The notes: a model not told the origin generated them from the sequence alone. A DNA stretch of 64,000 bases from Hyphomonas johnsonii MHS-2 (GCF_000685275.1 NZ_ARYK01000009.1:1-64000), one strand, 5' to 3'; shown: positions 20,372 through 29,324, counted from the stretch's first letter. Program-made: numbers and translations.

Positions 20372-21559
20372 ATGGATCGAGAGGGCGCCCTTGCGGGATT
20401 AAAAGTCATTGAACTGGGGCAACTCATAGCAGGGCCCTTCTGCGGCCAGCTGCTGGGCGACATGGGCGCAGACGTGGTCAAGGTTGAGGCCCCCGGTGGG
20501 GGTGATCCAATGCGCAATTGGGGCAGCGGGGAGCACAAGGTCTGGTGGGACGTGATTGCGCGCAACAAGCGCTCTGTCACAGCAGATCTTCGGCGTGCGG
20601 AAGGCCAGGACCTGGTGCGCAAGCTTGTGGCAGAGGCCGACATTGTCATCGAAAACTTTCGGCCAGGAAAGCTGGAGTCCTGGGGATTGGGCCCCGAGCA
20701 GCTTCTGGAGGGGAATCCCCGGCTCATCATAGTGCGAATGTCCGGCTATGGTCAGACGGGCCCCTATGCATCACGGCCCGGATTTGGTGGTGTCGCCGAA
20801 GCGATGGGGGGATGGCGCGCGATCGTTGGCGAACCCGACCGGCCGCCCAGCCGGATGGGAGTGTCGATCGGCGACACGTTGGGAGCGACATTCGGGTGCA
20901 TGGGTGTATTGGCAGCCCTGCATGCGAGAACTCGCACGGGGCGCGGTCAGATAATTGATGTCGCGCTTTATGAGTGCGTCCTGCAGGTGATGGAGAGCCA
21001 GATCGCGGAGTATGATGTGTCGGGCCTTGTTCGCCAAAGGTCCGGGTCCATACTTCCCGGGATTGCGCCGTCCAATGTCTATCCTTGTCGTGATGGAGAA
21101 TACATGATTGCAGCCAATGCCGACGGCATATTTGCGCGATTGTGCGACACGATGGGACAGCCGGAACTCGCCCGGGATCCGAGGTTCGCCGATCATGTGT
21201 CGCGTGGACGCCACCAGTCGGACCTGGATGGAATCGTCTCAGCATGGACGGGGCAGTTCCTGATCGCCGAGCTTGAGGAGAAGATGATCGACAACGCAAT
21301 TCCTGCCGGTCGCGTTTATTCCCCCGCCGACATTGTATCTGATCCTCACATCGCAGCGCGGCAAGCCGTGGTATCGGTTCCACACGCCGTACATGGCTCG
21401 ATAAAGATGCAGAACTGCGTTCCCGTCCTGTCCGACACACCGAGCCGGATTCGGCGTTCGGCACCAACCAGGCCCGGCCAACATAATGCAGAAATATATA
21501 CGGAGCTTGGAATTGACGCATCGGATCTTCGCACGCTGGAGGCAGGCGGGGTCATTTGA
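20372..21559 (+). CDS. CaiB/BaiF family (type III) CoA-transferase
   Basis: A 395-residue family III CoA-transferase that moves CoA between acyl groups via an aspartyl-CoA mixed anhydride. It has the entry LAGLKVIELGQLIAGPFCGQLLGD (split over residues 6-29), DVVKVEAPGGGDPMR, NKRSVTADLR, the catalytic aspartate in GVSIGDTLGA near residue 165, and GRGQIIDVALYECV. Start 20372 has AGGAG 8 bases upstream; an in-frame TTG at 20336 is less likely. It sits 39 bases after the VOC gene. The acyl substrate is unknown. Confidence 0.9.
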   Translation: MDREGALAGLKVIELGQLIAGPFCGQLLGDMGADVVKVEAPGGGDPMRNWGSGEHKVWWDVIARNKRSVTADLRRAEGQDLVRKLVAEADIVIENFRPGKLESWGLGPEQLLEGNPRLIIVRMSGYGQTGPYASRPGFGGVAEAMGGWRAIVGEPDRPPSRMGVSIGDTLGATFGCMGVLAALHARTRTGRGQIIDVALYECVLQVMESQIAEYDVSGLVRQRSGSILPGIAPSNVYPCRDGEYMIAANADGIFARLCDTMGQPELARDPRFADHVSRGRHQSDLDGIVSAWTGQFLIAELEEKMIDNAIPAGRVYSPADIVSDPHIAARQAVVSVPHAVHGSIKMQNCVPVLSDTPSRIRRSAPTRPGQHNAEIYTELGIDASDLRTLEAGGVI

Positions 21560-21660
21560 AAAGGGTGCGGCGGGGAACTGTTTTGGACCCGCAACTCGTC
21601 CACGAACTGAGGGCCCGATCGCAGCGGGTTTGATTGGCTGATTGATAGAAGGCAGGCGAA

Positions 21661-23193
21661 ATGCGAATTACACAGGCCTTGGTCAGGGCAGCAACAGTGA
21701 GGTCGGAAGGGGTCGCCACCATCGATGGCGAACGCACTCATTCCTGGGATGATATCCTGCAGCGCGTGTCCCGGATTGCCGGCGCGCTTCGCACAATCGG
21801 CGTTGCCAAGGGCGACCGCGTCGCAATTCTGTCCAACAATAGTGACCGATTTTTCCAGGCCTACTTCGCCATTCCGTGGGCAGGCGGCGTGATGGTCCCG
21901 CTCAATACGAGATTGGCAGTTGCCGAACTTGATTTCCAGCTGCGTGATGCGGGTGTTGGCCTGCTTCTTTACGGCCGCGATTTTGACGAGACGGCCCGCA
22001 GGCTCAAGGCCGCAGGCGCGGTGACGCATCTCTTGCCGATGGATGAAGAACAGAAGGGCAGTTTGCCTTATGCGGCCCTGAATGGTGATCGGATGGATGA
22101 GTGCGTTGCAGAGCGCGCGAGTCTGGCGGGCATATTCTATACAGGTGGCACCACAGGTTTGCCCAAAGGGGTCATGCTGAGCCACGATAACCTGTGCACG
22201 ACAGCCATGAATCTCATGGCGGTCATTCCATTCGATGAGTCTTGCGTCAATTTGCATGCGTCTCCCATGTTCCACCTTGCAGACATCGGCATCCTGTTCT
22301 GCACCCTGTCGGGCGGCACGCATGTCTTTGTGCAGAGATTTGACGGACAGAATCTTCTGGGGGCGATGGCAGAGCATGGCGTGACACATTGCTTCACGGT
22401 TCCGGCGATCATCGACCAGATGGTGCAATCACCGCTCGTGGACACGCTTGACCTGAGCGCGCTGCGTCTTTTGGGCTATGGTGGCTCGGCGATGCCGGTC
22501 AGCAAGTATGTTGAGGCGCGGGCGCGTTTCCCGGCCGTCGATTTTATCCAGGGCTTTGGTCAGACCGAGATGCCGGCAGCGACATTCCTGTCCCCACGCG
22601 CGCATCGAGATGCGCCGGATCATGTTCTGGCGTCAGTCGGAAAGGTCTGTCCCGGCTACGAAATCCGGGTCGTCGACAAAACAGGTGCGGAAGTTCCTCG
22701 CGGGGTCACAGGCGAGATCGTGGGGCGCGGAGACAATGTCATGATGGGCTATTGGAACCGTCCCGAAGAGACCGCACAGGTCAAGCGCGCCGGTTGGCTG
22801 CACACGGGCGACGCCGGGTACATGGACGAGGCCGGTTATATTTATATAACCGACCGCCTGAAGGACATGATCATCACCGGGGCGGAAAACGTGTACTCGC
22901 AGGAAGTAGAGAATGCGCTGAATTGGCACCCGGACATTGCGGAGGCAGCTGTGATCGGCGTGCCGGACGAAAAATGGGGAGAGCGTGTCCACGCCGTGAT
23001 CGTGCTGCGTGAAGGAAAGAATGCGCCGACCGCGAAAGAAGTGGCGGATTTCTGCCGGCAACACATTGCAGGCTACAAATGCCCGAAGAGTATAGAAATT
23101 CGTTCCGAGCCCCTGCCAAGGAGCGCGGCGGGCAAGATTTTGAAAGGACCGCTTCGCGACATCTATTCTGCTCGCACCGAACGCACCACCTGA
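21661..23193 (+). CDS. Class I adenylate-forming acyl-CoA ligase
   Basis: A 510-residue AMP-binding enzyme that activates a carboxylic acid to the acyl-AMP and then the CoA thioester. Motifs: the phosphate-binding loop YTGGTTGLPKGVMLSH near residue 160, YGGSAMP and QGFGQTEM near residues 275-305, GWLHTGDAGYMDEAGY and DRLKDMIITGAENVYSQEVE near residues 380-420, and the catalytic lysine in PRSAAGKILK at the end. Length and motifs suit medium-chain or aromatic acid-CoA ligases. It follows the CoA-transferase after 101 bases. Confidence 0.92.
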   Translation: MRITQALVRAATVRSEGVATIDGERTHSWDDILQRVSRIAGALRTIGVAKGDRVAILSNNSDRFFQAYFAIPWAGGVMVPLNTRLAVAELDFQLRDAGVGLLLYGRDFDETARRLKAAGAVTHLLPMDEEQKGSLPYAALNGDRMDECVAERASLAGIFYTGGTTGLPKGVMLSHDNLCTTAMNLMAVIPFDESCVNLHASPMFHLADIGILFCTLSGGTHVFVQRFDGQNLLGAMAEHGVTHCFTVPAIIDQMVQSPLVDTLDLSALRLLGYGGSAMPVSKYVEARARFPAVDFIQGFGQTEMPAATFLSPRAHRDAPDHVLASVGKVCPGYEIRVVDKTGAEVPRGVTGEIVGRGDNVMMGYWNRPEETAQVKRAGWLHTGDAGYMDEAGYIYITDRLKDMIITGAENVYSQEVENALNWHPDIAEAAVIGVPDEKWGERVHAVIVLREGKNAPTAKEVADFCRQHIAGYKCPKSIEIRSEPLPRSAAGKILKGPLRDIYSARTERTT

Positions 23194-23276
23194 CCTCCTG
23201 CAGATTGCGATCCTGATCCGCTTGGCAATCGCGGCGAACTTACGGTAAAGACAGGGCCCAGCTACGAGGTGGCCCC

Positions 23277-23837
23277 ATGAATAACCCCTATCTCATCGTC
23301 GGTCTGCTAGAGGCGTTCGAATGGTTCGATGAAAGTCTCCAGCTGAGCCTGCGTGATCTGGGGTGGCCACAACTCACCCGTCCTGAATCCATGGTGATGA
23401 TGCATGTCCAGATGGACATTGTCAGGCCGACCGATATTGCCAGGAGCCTTCGCCTGACCCGCCAGGCCGTGCACCACACCATCGCGTCCCTGGTCGACAG
23501 GGGTGTTTTCGAGTTGGTCGACGACCCCGACGATGGCCGCATCCGGATCGTGCAACTGACAGCCATGGGAACTGCGATGCGCGGCGATGCCCAGAAAATC
23601 GTCGACAGGCTGACCAGCATCCTCACGACCCGTATCGGAAAGGCCAATATGGCCAAGCTTCGGGCCGCGCTTGACCAGGAATGGGGGGCTCCGGTTGTTG
23701 CTGGCGTCGGCACAGGTCCGTCCAGGACTTTCGCGGCGCTTCTTTTGAAATCCGCCCCCAAGCGGAGCCGTGCACCGAACCGCTCGTCGAGCCAGCGGGA
23801 CGCCCCGACAAAGAGAGCACAAAAGAACGTAAAATAA
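23277..23837 (+). CDS. MarR-family transcriptional regulator
   Basis: A 186-residue DNA-binding protein. The winged-helix core includes VRPTDIARSLRLTRQAVHHTI (recognition helix, about residues 48-68) and the wing ELVDDPDDGRIRIVQLT. The C-terminus is a basic, low-complexity tail rich in Lys/Arg/Ser after residue 150, longer than usual for MarR proteins. MarR factors usually respond to aromatic or lipophilic ligands and control adjacent genes, so the ligase operon upstream or the MFS gene downstream are natural targets. The stop overlaps a palindrome. Confidence 0.85.
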   Translation: MNNPYLIVGLLEAFEWFDESLQLSLRDLGWPQLTRPESMVMMHVQMDIVRPTDIARSLRLTRQAVHHTIASLVDRGVFELVDDPDDGRIRIVQLTAMGTAMRGDAQKIVDRLTSILTTRIGKANMAKLRAALDQEWGAPVVAGVGTGPSRTFAALLLKSAPKRSRAPNRSSSQRDAPTKRAQKNVK

Positions 23838-23844
23838 CTTTACG
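23828..23844. promoter_or_regulatory. Palindrome CGTAAA-N5-TTTACG at the MarR/MFS junction
   Basis: A perfect 6-bp inverted repeat with a 5-base spacer (CGTAAAATAACTTTACG) covers the MarR stop codon and lies 64 bases before the MFS start. A related but imperfect element, CTTACGGTAAAG, sits at 23239-23250 just before the MarR start. Together these could be operators of this MarR protein. It is unlike a terminator because the stem is short and AT-rich. Confidence 0.45.
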
Positions 23845-23907
23845 AAAGATTTGCGCCGTCTAAGCTGTCGGAAAGTCCTGTGGAGGGACGATCTGGGGGG
23901 GACGGGG

Positions 23908-25248
23908 ATGGATCATCGCACGAAGTCGACTGCTTACTCGTATTACGTGCTCGGCGTGCTCCTGGCAGCCTACATCATCGCGTTCATGGACAGGATTGCG
24001 CTCAGTCTTGCTGTGGACCCAATCAGGAGCGATCTCGGCCTGTCCGAGGTACAGATCAGCCTGCTGATCGGGCTGGCCTTCGTCATGTTGTACACGACGG
24101 CCGGCATCGTTCTCGGCCGTCTTGCTGACACCGGGAACCGGCCGCTTCTCATCATTGTCGGAATGATATTATGGTGCGCGGCAACATCGGCCTCGGGCCT
24201 GGCGACCGGATTCGGCACGCTTTTGCTGGCGCGCATTCTGGTCGGCCTTGGTGAGGCAACACTGTCACCGACATCCTACTCGCTCATCTCGAGCTATTTT
24301 CCCCCGGCGCAACTGGCGCTCGCGACAAGCATCTACACTTTGGGCATCACACTTGGCAGCGGATTGGCGACATATGTCGTTGGGATGGTCGTGGCGCATT
24401 CGGACGCGCTGAACATATTCAGCCTGCCCGATAGTACAGGCGGGTGGCGCGCAGGGTTTGTCCTGATAGGCTTGCTCGGACTGCCTTTCATCCTGTTGGT
24501 TTTCACGATTCGTGAGCCGCGCCGGACGGGTGAAAACAACGAAGGGGTGGCGCCCAGCCTGCCAGCCGTCGCCGCCCACATCCGCGAGAATATCGGCGCC
24601 TATGGGTTCATCCTGAGCGGTTATGCGATCATGTCCATGGCCGCGATTGGTGCGGTTTTTTGGGGCCCAACCTATTTCATGCGCGTGCACGGCATGGCGC
24701 AGTCAGAGGTCGGAATCTTGTTCGGCGTAGGGATGGGATTGTGCGGCACGGCAGGCCTGCTGGCGGGGGGCTGGCTCGCTGATCGCCTCTTCACTCGTTC
24801 TGTGATCGATGCGGCGCCTCGCATTGTCATGGCATCGCTTGCCATGCAGATTCCGTTTTTTGCTCTGGTCTACCTGTCTTCAGATGGGGTGATGGCGGCC
24901 AGCATGCTGGTTCCGGGACTATTCGTCATGCTTTTCCAGGGCGGGTTGCAGGGAGCGACAATTCAATTGCTCGCGCCCCGCCGGATGCGGGGCCTGATTG
25001 TCGCGATCTATTTCATGATGGCCAATATTGTCGGCATGGCGATTGGGCCTTTCCTGACGGCTTTTCTGACCGAAAAAGTCTTTGGTGATCCGCTCAAGAT
25101 CGGGGCGTCCCTTGCCGTCGTCACAACTGCGAGTTCTCTTGTCGCGATTGCGCTCATCTGGAAGGGGCTGCCAGCCTTTCGCAGATTGGCAGCTCAGACC
25201 AATGCGGGACAGTTCCAGGCACCTGTGGGTTCCACGAACCAGGCCTGA
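23908..25248 (+). CDS. Spinster-like MFS transporter
   Basis: A 446-residue permease with about 12 transmembrane helices. The opening helix YYVLGVLLAAYIIAFMDRIA and the MFS A-motif-like GRLADTGNRPLLI near residue 70 place it in the spinster-related MFS group. GLGEATLSPTSYSLISSYFP near residue 115 also fits that group. It probably moves an organic anion or hydrophobic compound across the inner membrane. Start 23908 is preceded by a G-rich Shine-Dalgarno run. The last 55 bases overlap the convergent gene on the minus strand. Its position inside the catabolic region suggests uptake of the substrate or export of an intermediate. Confidence 0.88.
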   Translation: MDHRTKSTAYSYYVLGVLLAAYIIAFMDRIALSLAVDPIRSDLGLSEVQISLLIGLAFVMLYTTAGIVLGRLADTGNRPLLIIVGMILWCAATSASGLATGFGTLLLARILVGLGEATLSPTSYSLISSYFPPAQLALATSIYTLGITLGSGLATYVVGMVVAHSDALNIFSLPDSTGGWRAGFVLIGLLGLPFILLVFTIREPRRTGENNEGVAPSLPAVAAHIRENIGAYGFILSGYAIMSMAAIGAVFWGPTYFMRVHGMAQSEVGILFGVGMGLCGTAGLLAGGWLADRLFTRSVIDAAPRIVMASLAMQIPFFALVYLSSDGVMAASMLVPGLFVMLFQGGLQGATIQLLAPRRMRGLIVAIYFMMANIVGMAIGPFLTAFLTEKVFGDPLKIGASLAVVTTASSLVAIALIWKGLPAFRRLAAQTNAGQFQAPVGSTNQA

Positions 25249-25778
25249 AACACCGAAGAGATCGTATCGGTCAGGGGCATGTCCGGCGTTCCGCTGCGTG
25301 CAGCGATGGCGTCAACAGCTTCCCCGATGTCGGGCAGGTCGAACTGGTAGATGGCCAAGTGACGGAACGGGCCCTTGGCACCGCTTGCCAAGGCGTAGCG
25401 GCGCCCCGCGTAGCACCCTGGCAGGCGCAGGCCGTCAGGAAAGTGCTGGTCCCAATACCAGGAATCAAACGCCTCATCCTGGCCGGGCTTCGCATTGGTC
25501 AACGCCAAAAGGAGGTGAGTGTAGCGGCGTTCGTCCGGAGAGCCCTCCCATGACCGGCGAGGGATGAACGGGCCTGCTCCCAGGCTTGCTCCCGGCAATG
25601 AGGAAATAGGAGCCGTGTCGCCTTCAATCGTGAGCGCAGCTCGGGCATGGGGATAGGGGCGTGCGGCCCTTTGCGAATCGCAGAGATCAAAAAGGCGGGC
25701 GTTCTCGACCAGTCCATGCGTTGCATCTGGAGCGTCGCTGAAGAAGTGAACCGCGATTGCGGACTCGATGGTTCTCAT
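25194..25778 (-). CDS. Dimeric alpha-beta barrel protein (EthD/DUF4286-like)
   Basis: A 194-residue soluble protein. The central segment TNAKPGQDEAFDSWYWDQHF followed by PDGLRLPGCYAGRRYAL is the pattern of dimeric ferredoxin-fold alpha-beta barrel proteins such as the EthD/DUF4286 group. These often act on or bind aromatic intermediates in degradation clusters. Two such half-barrels may be present, as the N-terminus also begins with a strand-like AIAVHFFSD. GGAG lies 7 bases before the start. It is divergent from the SnoaL gene across operator copy 2 and overlaps the MFS 3' end by 55 bases. Confidence 0.7.
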   Translation of the reverse strand: MRTIESAIAVHFFSDAPDATHGLVENARLFDLCDSQRAARPYPHARAALTIEGDTAPISSLPGASLGAGPFIPRRSWEGSPDERRYTHLLLALTNAKPGQDEAFDSWYWDQHFPDGLRLPGCYAGRRYALASGAKGPFRHLAIYQFDLPDIGEAVDAIAARSGTPDMPLTDTISSVFQAWFVEPTGAWNCPALV

Positions 25779-25799
25779 AAGTCGGCTCCAGTTTATTTT

Positions 25800-25814
25800 G
25801 TCATAGAATTTGAC
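25800..25814. promoter_or_regulatory. Inverted-repeat operator, copy 2 (one mismatch)
   Basis: GTCATAGAATTTGAC matches GTCAA-N5-TTGAC except for the fifth base. It lies in the 100-base divergent promoter between the barrel gene on the minus strand and the SnoaL gene on the plus strand, so it could control both. Confidence 0.65.
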
Positions 25815-25878
25815 ATTTTATGATGGTGTGAGCATCCTCGTGTCAACTCCGCAAATAGACAGAGATCGAGAGGAAACC

Positions 25879-26274
25879 ATGAATCATACCGATATGAACA
25901 CAGTGGCCGACAGCTTTTTTGCGGCTGTCGAAGCCGGGGACATTGCTGCAATCAAGTCCATGTACGATCCGGACATTCGGATCTGGCATTCGCGCGATGA
26001 GGCGAATACCGACATGGCCCAGAGCATGGAACTGCTCAGCATGTTCTTCGACCGTGTATCCGACCGAAAGTATGAAGTGCGTGCCCGTCATTTCTACGAA
26101 GGCGGGTTCATGCAGGAGCATGTGGTGCACGGGTCGATGCAGGACGGATCAAAGCTGAACTTGCCGGTGTGTTTCGTTTGTAGCCTGAGCCCGGCGGGCA
26201 AGATCCTGCGGATCGCTGAATATTGCGATTCTGCCAAGTCGCCGCTCAAGGGCGTTGCTCAACACGATGCCTAA
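25879..26274 (+). CDS. SnoaL-like (NTF2-fold) protein, paralogue 1
   Basis: A 131-residue NTF2-like protein with the SnoaL/limonene-epoxide-hydrolase fold pattern: helix VADSFFAAVEAGDIAAIKSMY, then DIRIWHSRDEANTD, EGGFMQEHVVHG and IAEYCDSAKSPL. The WHSRDEA block is shared with two paralogues at 35775-36604. Such proteins are small-molecule isomerases, hydrolases or ligand carriers; the substrate is unknown. Start 25879 has AGAGG a few bases upstream. It lies downstream of operator copy 2, and operator copy 3 begins just after its stop. Confidence 0.85.
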   Translation: MNHTDMNTVADSFFAAVEAGDIAAIKSMYDPDIRIWHSRDEANTDMAQSMELLSMFFDRVSDRKYEVRARHFYEGGFMQEHVVHGSMQDGSKLNLPVCFVCSLSPAGKILRIAEYCDSAKSPLKGVAQHDA

Positions 26275-26276
26275 AC

Positions 26277-26291
26277 GTCAAAAAATTTGAC
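26277..26291. promoter_or_regulatory. Inverted-repeat operator, copy 3
   Basis: GTCAAAAAATTTGAC, a perfect GTCAA-N5-TTGAC repeat, begins three bases after the stop of SnoaL paralogue 1 and 66 bases before the small gene that leads the SDR-hydrolase-GST-WrbA operon. Confidence 0.72.
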
Positions 26292-26356
26292 AACAAAACT
26301 CCTTCTGGTATCCCTTCTGAACCAACGGAAGATTGGGGCATAAAGGGAGGAACAAA

Positions 26357-26548
26357 ATGGACGTTCGTATGGACTGGCTGTCCGCAACGGTTTCCTTCAT
26401 GAAATGGGACCTCGCGCGCGTCCGCCCGAACCTTACCGATGAGCGTTCTTCGAGTTATGTCCTCGGCACACCCTTCGCTGCCAATAGTGAAAACATTTCG
26501 GTCGGTCCCCTGCGGGTGACCGGAATCCAGCTGAAGGTCCGAAATTGA
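26357..26548 (+). CDS. Small protein of unknown function leading the SDR operon
   Basis: A 63-residue protein (begins MDVRMDWLSATV, ends VTGIQLKVRN) with no signal peptide, no cysteines and no recognised motif. It is supported by the strong ribosome site GGGAGGAACAAA and by its stop overlapping the TTG start of the SDR gene. It may be a functional small protein or a leader whose translation sets that of the SDR gene. I do not recognise the family. Confidence 0.6.
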   Translation: MDVRMDWLSATVSFMKWDLARVRPNLTDERSSSYVLGTPFAANSENISVGPLRVTGIQLKVRN

Positions 26549-27462
26549 GCGCTGAACCTCCCGGCGTATCAGTGGTCACAGGTGGCTCATCCGGCATCGG
26601 AGCGGCCATCTGTGATCGCTTGTTATTGCGTGGAGACCGGGTGTTCAATATCGACATACTGCCGCCTGACCAAGGCGGAGCCGGAGAGTATATTCCCTGT
26701 GACATCACGGATGATGGCGCTGCTGCCGAACTGATCTCGGTGATTGGCGAACGCGCGGGATACATCACGACGCTGGTGAACAATGCCGGGGGCGCCGGCA
26801 GCCTCGCATCGCTCTCCGACATGACGACGTCCGGCTGGAGCGACACGATGGAGTTGTTGGTCTGTGCGCCCCGCCGCTTGATGACGCTCATGCTGCCGAT
26901 GCTGAAGCGGGCAGGGGGCGGCTCGATCGTCAACATCGCTTCCGTGTGTGGCCTGCAACCCGGCTGGGGTGGGGCAGCCTATTCAGTTGCCAAGGCCGCA
27001 CTCATCCACCTGACATCTGTGGGCGCCGCCGAACTCGCGGCTGACAATATCCGCGTGAATGCGATTTCGCCTGGTTTCATTCCGACGCCGCTCTTCGGCC
27101 GGACGCGTGGGCAGGCGCGCCAGGACAGCCTGGTATTACAGGACGCCATTGCGGCGCAGGCGCACGCGGCACAGCCCGTCTCTCGTAGTGGCCAGCCCGA
27201 CGACATCGCTGGCGCTGTCGCCTATCTCTCGGATTCGGAGGCTGCCTTCATCACGGGGATCAATCTCATCGTGGATGGAGGGCTGTCCCTCGCCCCCGCC
27301 CATATGTGGGATCCACACTCACAGTCGCCTGTCCTGCGCGCCATCGCCGCGGCGGGTGAGACCCTCGCAGAAAGTCGCATGCCCACGAAACCTGCGGACG
27401 GCAAGCCGGCTGTTCTGGATCGTTCGCTTCAGCAATCCGCCAAGGAGAAAAATGCCAGATGA
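26545..27462 (+). CDS. SDR-family oxidoreductase with C-terminal extension
   Basis: A 305-residue short-chain dehydrogenase/reductase. Motifs: cofactor loop TGGSSGIGAAIC near residue 13, NNAGG near residue 80, catalytic Ser in NIASVCG, the YSVAK pair, NAISPGFIPTP, and GINLIVDGGLSL. About 50 residues after the normal SDR end form a polar extension. The start is inferred to be the rare codon TTG at 26545, overlapping the stop of the small upstream gene, with GAAGG 8 bases upstream. Its stop overlaps the hydrolase ATG. Confidence 0.88.
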   Translation: MSAEPPGVSVVTGGSSGIGAAICDRLLLRGDRVFNIDILPPDQGGAGEYIPCDITDDGAAAELISVIGERAGYITTLVNNAGGAGSLASLSDMTTSGWSDTMELLVCAPRRLMTLMLPMLKRAGGGSIVNIASVCGLQPGWGGAAYSVAKAALIHLTSVGAAELAADNIRVNAISPGFIPTPLFGRTRGQARQDSLVLQDAIAAQAHAAQPVSRSGQPDDIAGAVAYLSDSEAAFITGINLIVDGGLSLAPAHMWDPHSQSPVLRAIAAAGETLAESRMPTKPADGKPAVLDRSLQQSAKEKNAR

Positions 27463-28625
27463 CCCGATACGAACGCATTCCGTACCTGATCGTCTTCAAC
27501 GAGGACACCGCCTTCAAGGATACCTATGGCGGCGCGCACGGCACCGTCGTGCTTGAAGCCCATTTGCTGAAGCCGCCGGTGCCGTCCGACACGGTCGTTA
27601 TCATGATGCACCCGATCGGTGGCGGCGCGTGGTTGCCCTTGACCGGCGCACTGGCTCGGGCCGGCATCCACGTGATCTACTGCAACAGCCGCTATCGCGG
27701 TAATGACAGTGCCCTGATTATGGAGAAGTGTGCGCTGGACCTCGGTGCGGCGGTGCGCGATGCCAAGGAGAGGCTTGGCTATTCCCGCGTGGTTTTGGGA
27801 GGTTGGAGTGGTGGCGGCGCGCTATCGCTGTTCTACCAGGCTGAAGCGCAAAACCCGACAGTGACCAGAACGCCGGCGGGCGACGAGATCGACCTGACAC
27901 AGGCGGGCCTCATCCCGGCAGACGGGATCGCCTTGCTCGCGGCGCACCTGTCAAGAAACCTCACGCTCACCGAATGGATCGACCCATCCGTTGTTGATGA
28001 ATCGCATCCGTTCGAACGTGACAGGGAGCTCAATATCTACGATCCCGGGAATCCCAACCAGCCTCCTTATTCTGCAGATTTTGTCGCGCGCTATCGCGCC
28101 GCGCAGATCGCCCGAAATCGCCGTATCACGGAAAATGTGAAGGCTGAGCTGGCCAACCTGAAAGCACAGGGCCGAGAGCATGATGAGCGGGCCTTTGTCG
28201 TTCATGGCACAATGGCAGATCCTCGCTTTCTCGACCCTCAACTCGAGCCGAGCGACCGACCGCCAAACTGGTGCATGCTGGGTGACCCGCGCCTGGCGAA
28301 TGACGGGCCAACAGGTTTGGCCCGATTTTCCACCCTGCGAAGCTGGCTGTCCCAGTGGTCCTATGACGACTCCCATGCTGACGGGCTCAAATGTGCCGCA
28401 CGCGTGAGCGTGCCGATGTTCGTGCTGGAGAACAGTGCTGACGATGCATGCACACCGAGCCATGCGGCGCGCCTCATGGCTGCGGCGGTAAATTGCGAGC
28501 AGACGCATTATCTCGTGCAGGGTGCCAGCCATTACTACGCCGGGGAAAGGGACAAGGCGGACGAAGCAGCCGGGTCCGTCTTCAGTTGGCTCGCGAAAAC
28601 ATTCCCCGGCAGCGTGAACGCATAG
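27459..28625 (+). CDS. Alpha/beta-hydrolase
   Basis: A 388-residue serine hydrolase. The nucleophile elbow GGWSGGGALSLFYQ carries Ser near residue 113. An acidic residue is offered by ENSADDAC (about residue 330) and the His by VQGASHYYAG (about 356), giving a full Ser-Asp-His triad. HPIGGGAW near residue 51 fits the oxyanion-hole strand. A large polar insertion between residues 125 and 290 probably forms a lid. It could hydrolyse an ester, lactone or C-C bond; the sequence does not tell which. The start overlaps the SDR stop by 4 bases (ATGA), with AAGGAG upstream. Confidence 0.87.
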   Translation: MTRYERIPYLIVFNEDTAFKDTYGGAHGTVVLEAHLLKPPVPSDTVVIMMHPIGGGAWLPLTGALARAGIHVIYCNSRYRGNDSALIMEKCALDLGAAVRDAKERLGYSRVVLGGWSGGGALSLFYQAEAQNPTVTRTPAGDEIDLTQAGLIPADGIALLAAHLSRNLTLTEWIDPSVVDESHPFERDRELNIYDPGNPNQPPYSADFVARYRAAQIARNRRITENVKAELANLKAQGREHDERAFVVHGTMADPRFLDPQLEPSDRPPNWCMLGDPRLANDGPTGLARFSTLRSWLSQWSYDDSHADGLKCAARVSVPMFVLENSADDACTPSHAARLMAAAVNCEQTHYLVQGASHYYAGERDKADEAAGSVFSWLAKTFPGSVNA

Positions 28626-28645
28626 TGTCGCAGAAAGTACCAGAT

Positions 28646-29302
28646 ATGGCTGACTACCACCTCTATAGTGCTGACATTTCGCCCTTTGCCCAGAGGGTGG
28701 TGATGCAGCTTGAATTCAAGCAAATTCCGTTTACGGAGAGCGTGCCGCCCGGCGGCCTGAAATCCGAGGCGTTTGCCGCGATCAGCCGGATCGGAAAGAT
28801 ACCGGTCCTTCAGGTTGGCTCCGTCCATCTTCCGGAATCGGAAGTGATCTCGGAGTTCCTGGAGCAGACGCACCCAGACCCGTCTCTTCTCCCGGATGAT
28901 CCCATGGAGCGGGCGAATTGCCGATTGATCGCGCGGATAGCCGACCTCTACATCATGGAGGCGATGGTGCCGTTGTTCGCAAACTTGTCGCGGGCGACCC
29001 GTAACCAGGAACATGTAGACCGAGCGCTTTCCGTTCTGGACCGCGGGCTTGGTTATCTGGAGCCCTGGATCAACCCGGCAGTGCATGCGGTAGGTGGCCG
29101 ACTGACCTTGGCAGACCTCGCCGTTGCTCCAATTCTACGTTACGCAGCCGAATATCCGCCGATATTCGGGATGACGACTCCCTTCGGTGAACGCCCAAAT
29201 GTTTCATCGTATTATGATCGCTGCCGGGAACATGCTCTTATCGACAGCGGACTGAGCCGGATCGAAGCCGGATGGCAAGCGCTCAGGCGCAAACCCCAGT
29301 AA
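28646..29302 (+). CDS. Glutathione S-transferase family protein
   Basis: A 218-residue protein with an N-terminal thioredoxin-like domain (residues 1-80) and an all-helical C-terminal domain. The [15 protein letters not shown] segment positions the candidate catalytic Ser. GKIPVLQVG with the cis-proline, and [15 protein letters not shown] with the Ser that binds gamma-glutamyl, complete the glutathione site. In a catabolic cluster it may isomerise a maleyl-type intermediate or cleave an ether or halide. GTG at 28625, overlapping the hydrolase stop by one base, is an alternative start giving 225 residues. Confidence 0.87.
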   Translation: MADYHLYSADISPFAQRVVMQLEFKQIPFTESVPPGGLKSEAFAAISRIGKIPVLQVGSVHLPESEVISEFLEQTHPDPSLLPDDPMERANCRLIARIADLYIMEAMVPLFANLSRATRNQEHVDRALSVLDRGLGYLEPWINPAVHAVGGRLTLADLAVAPILRYAAEYPPIFGMTTPFGERPNVSSYYDRCREHALIDSGLSRIEAGWQALRRKPQ

Positions 29303-29324
29303 CTTGCGCAAAATGGAAAATATT

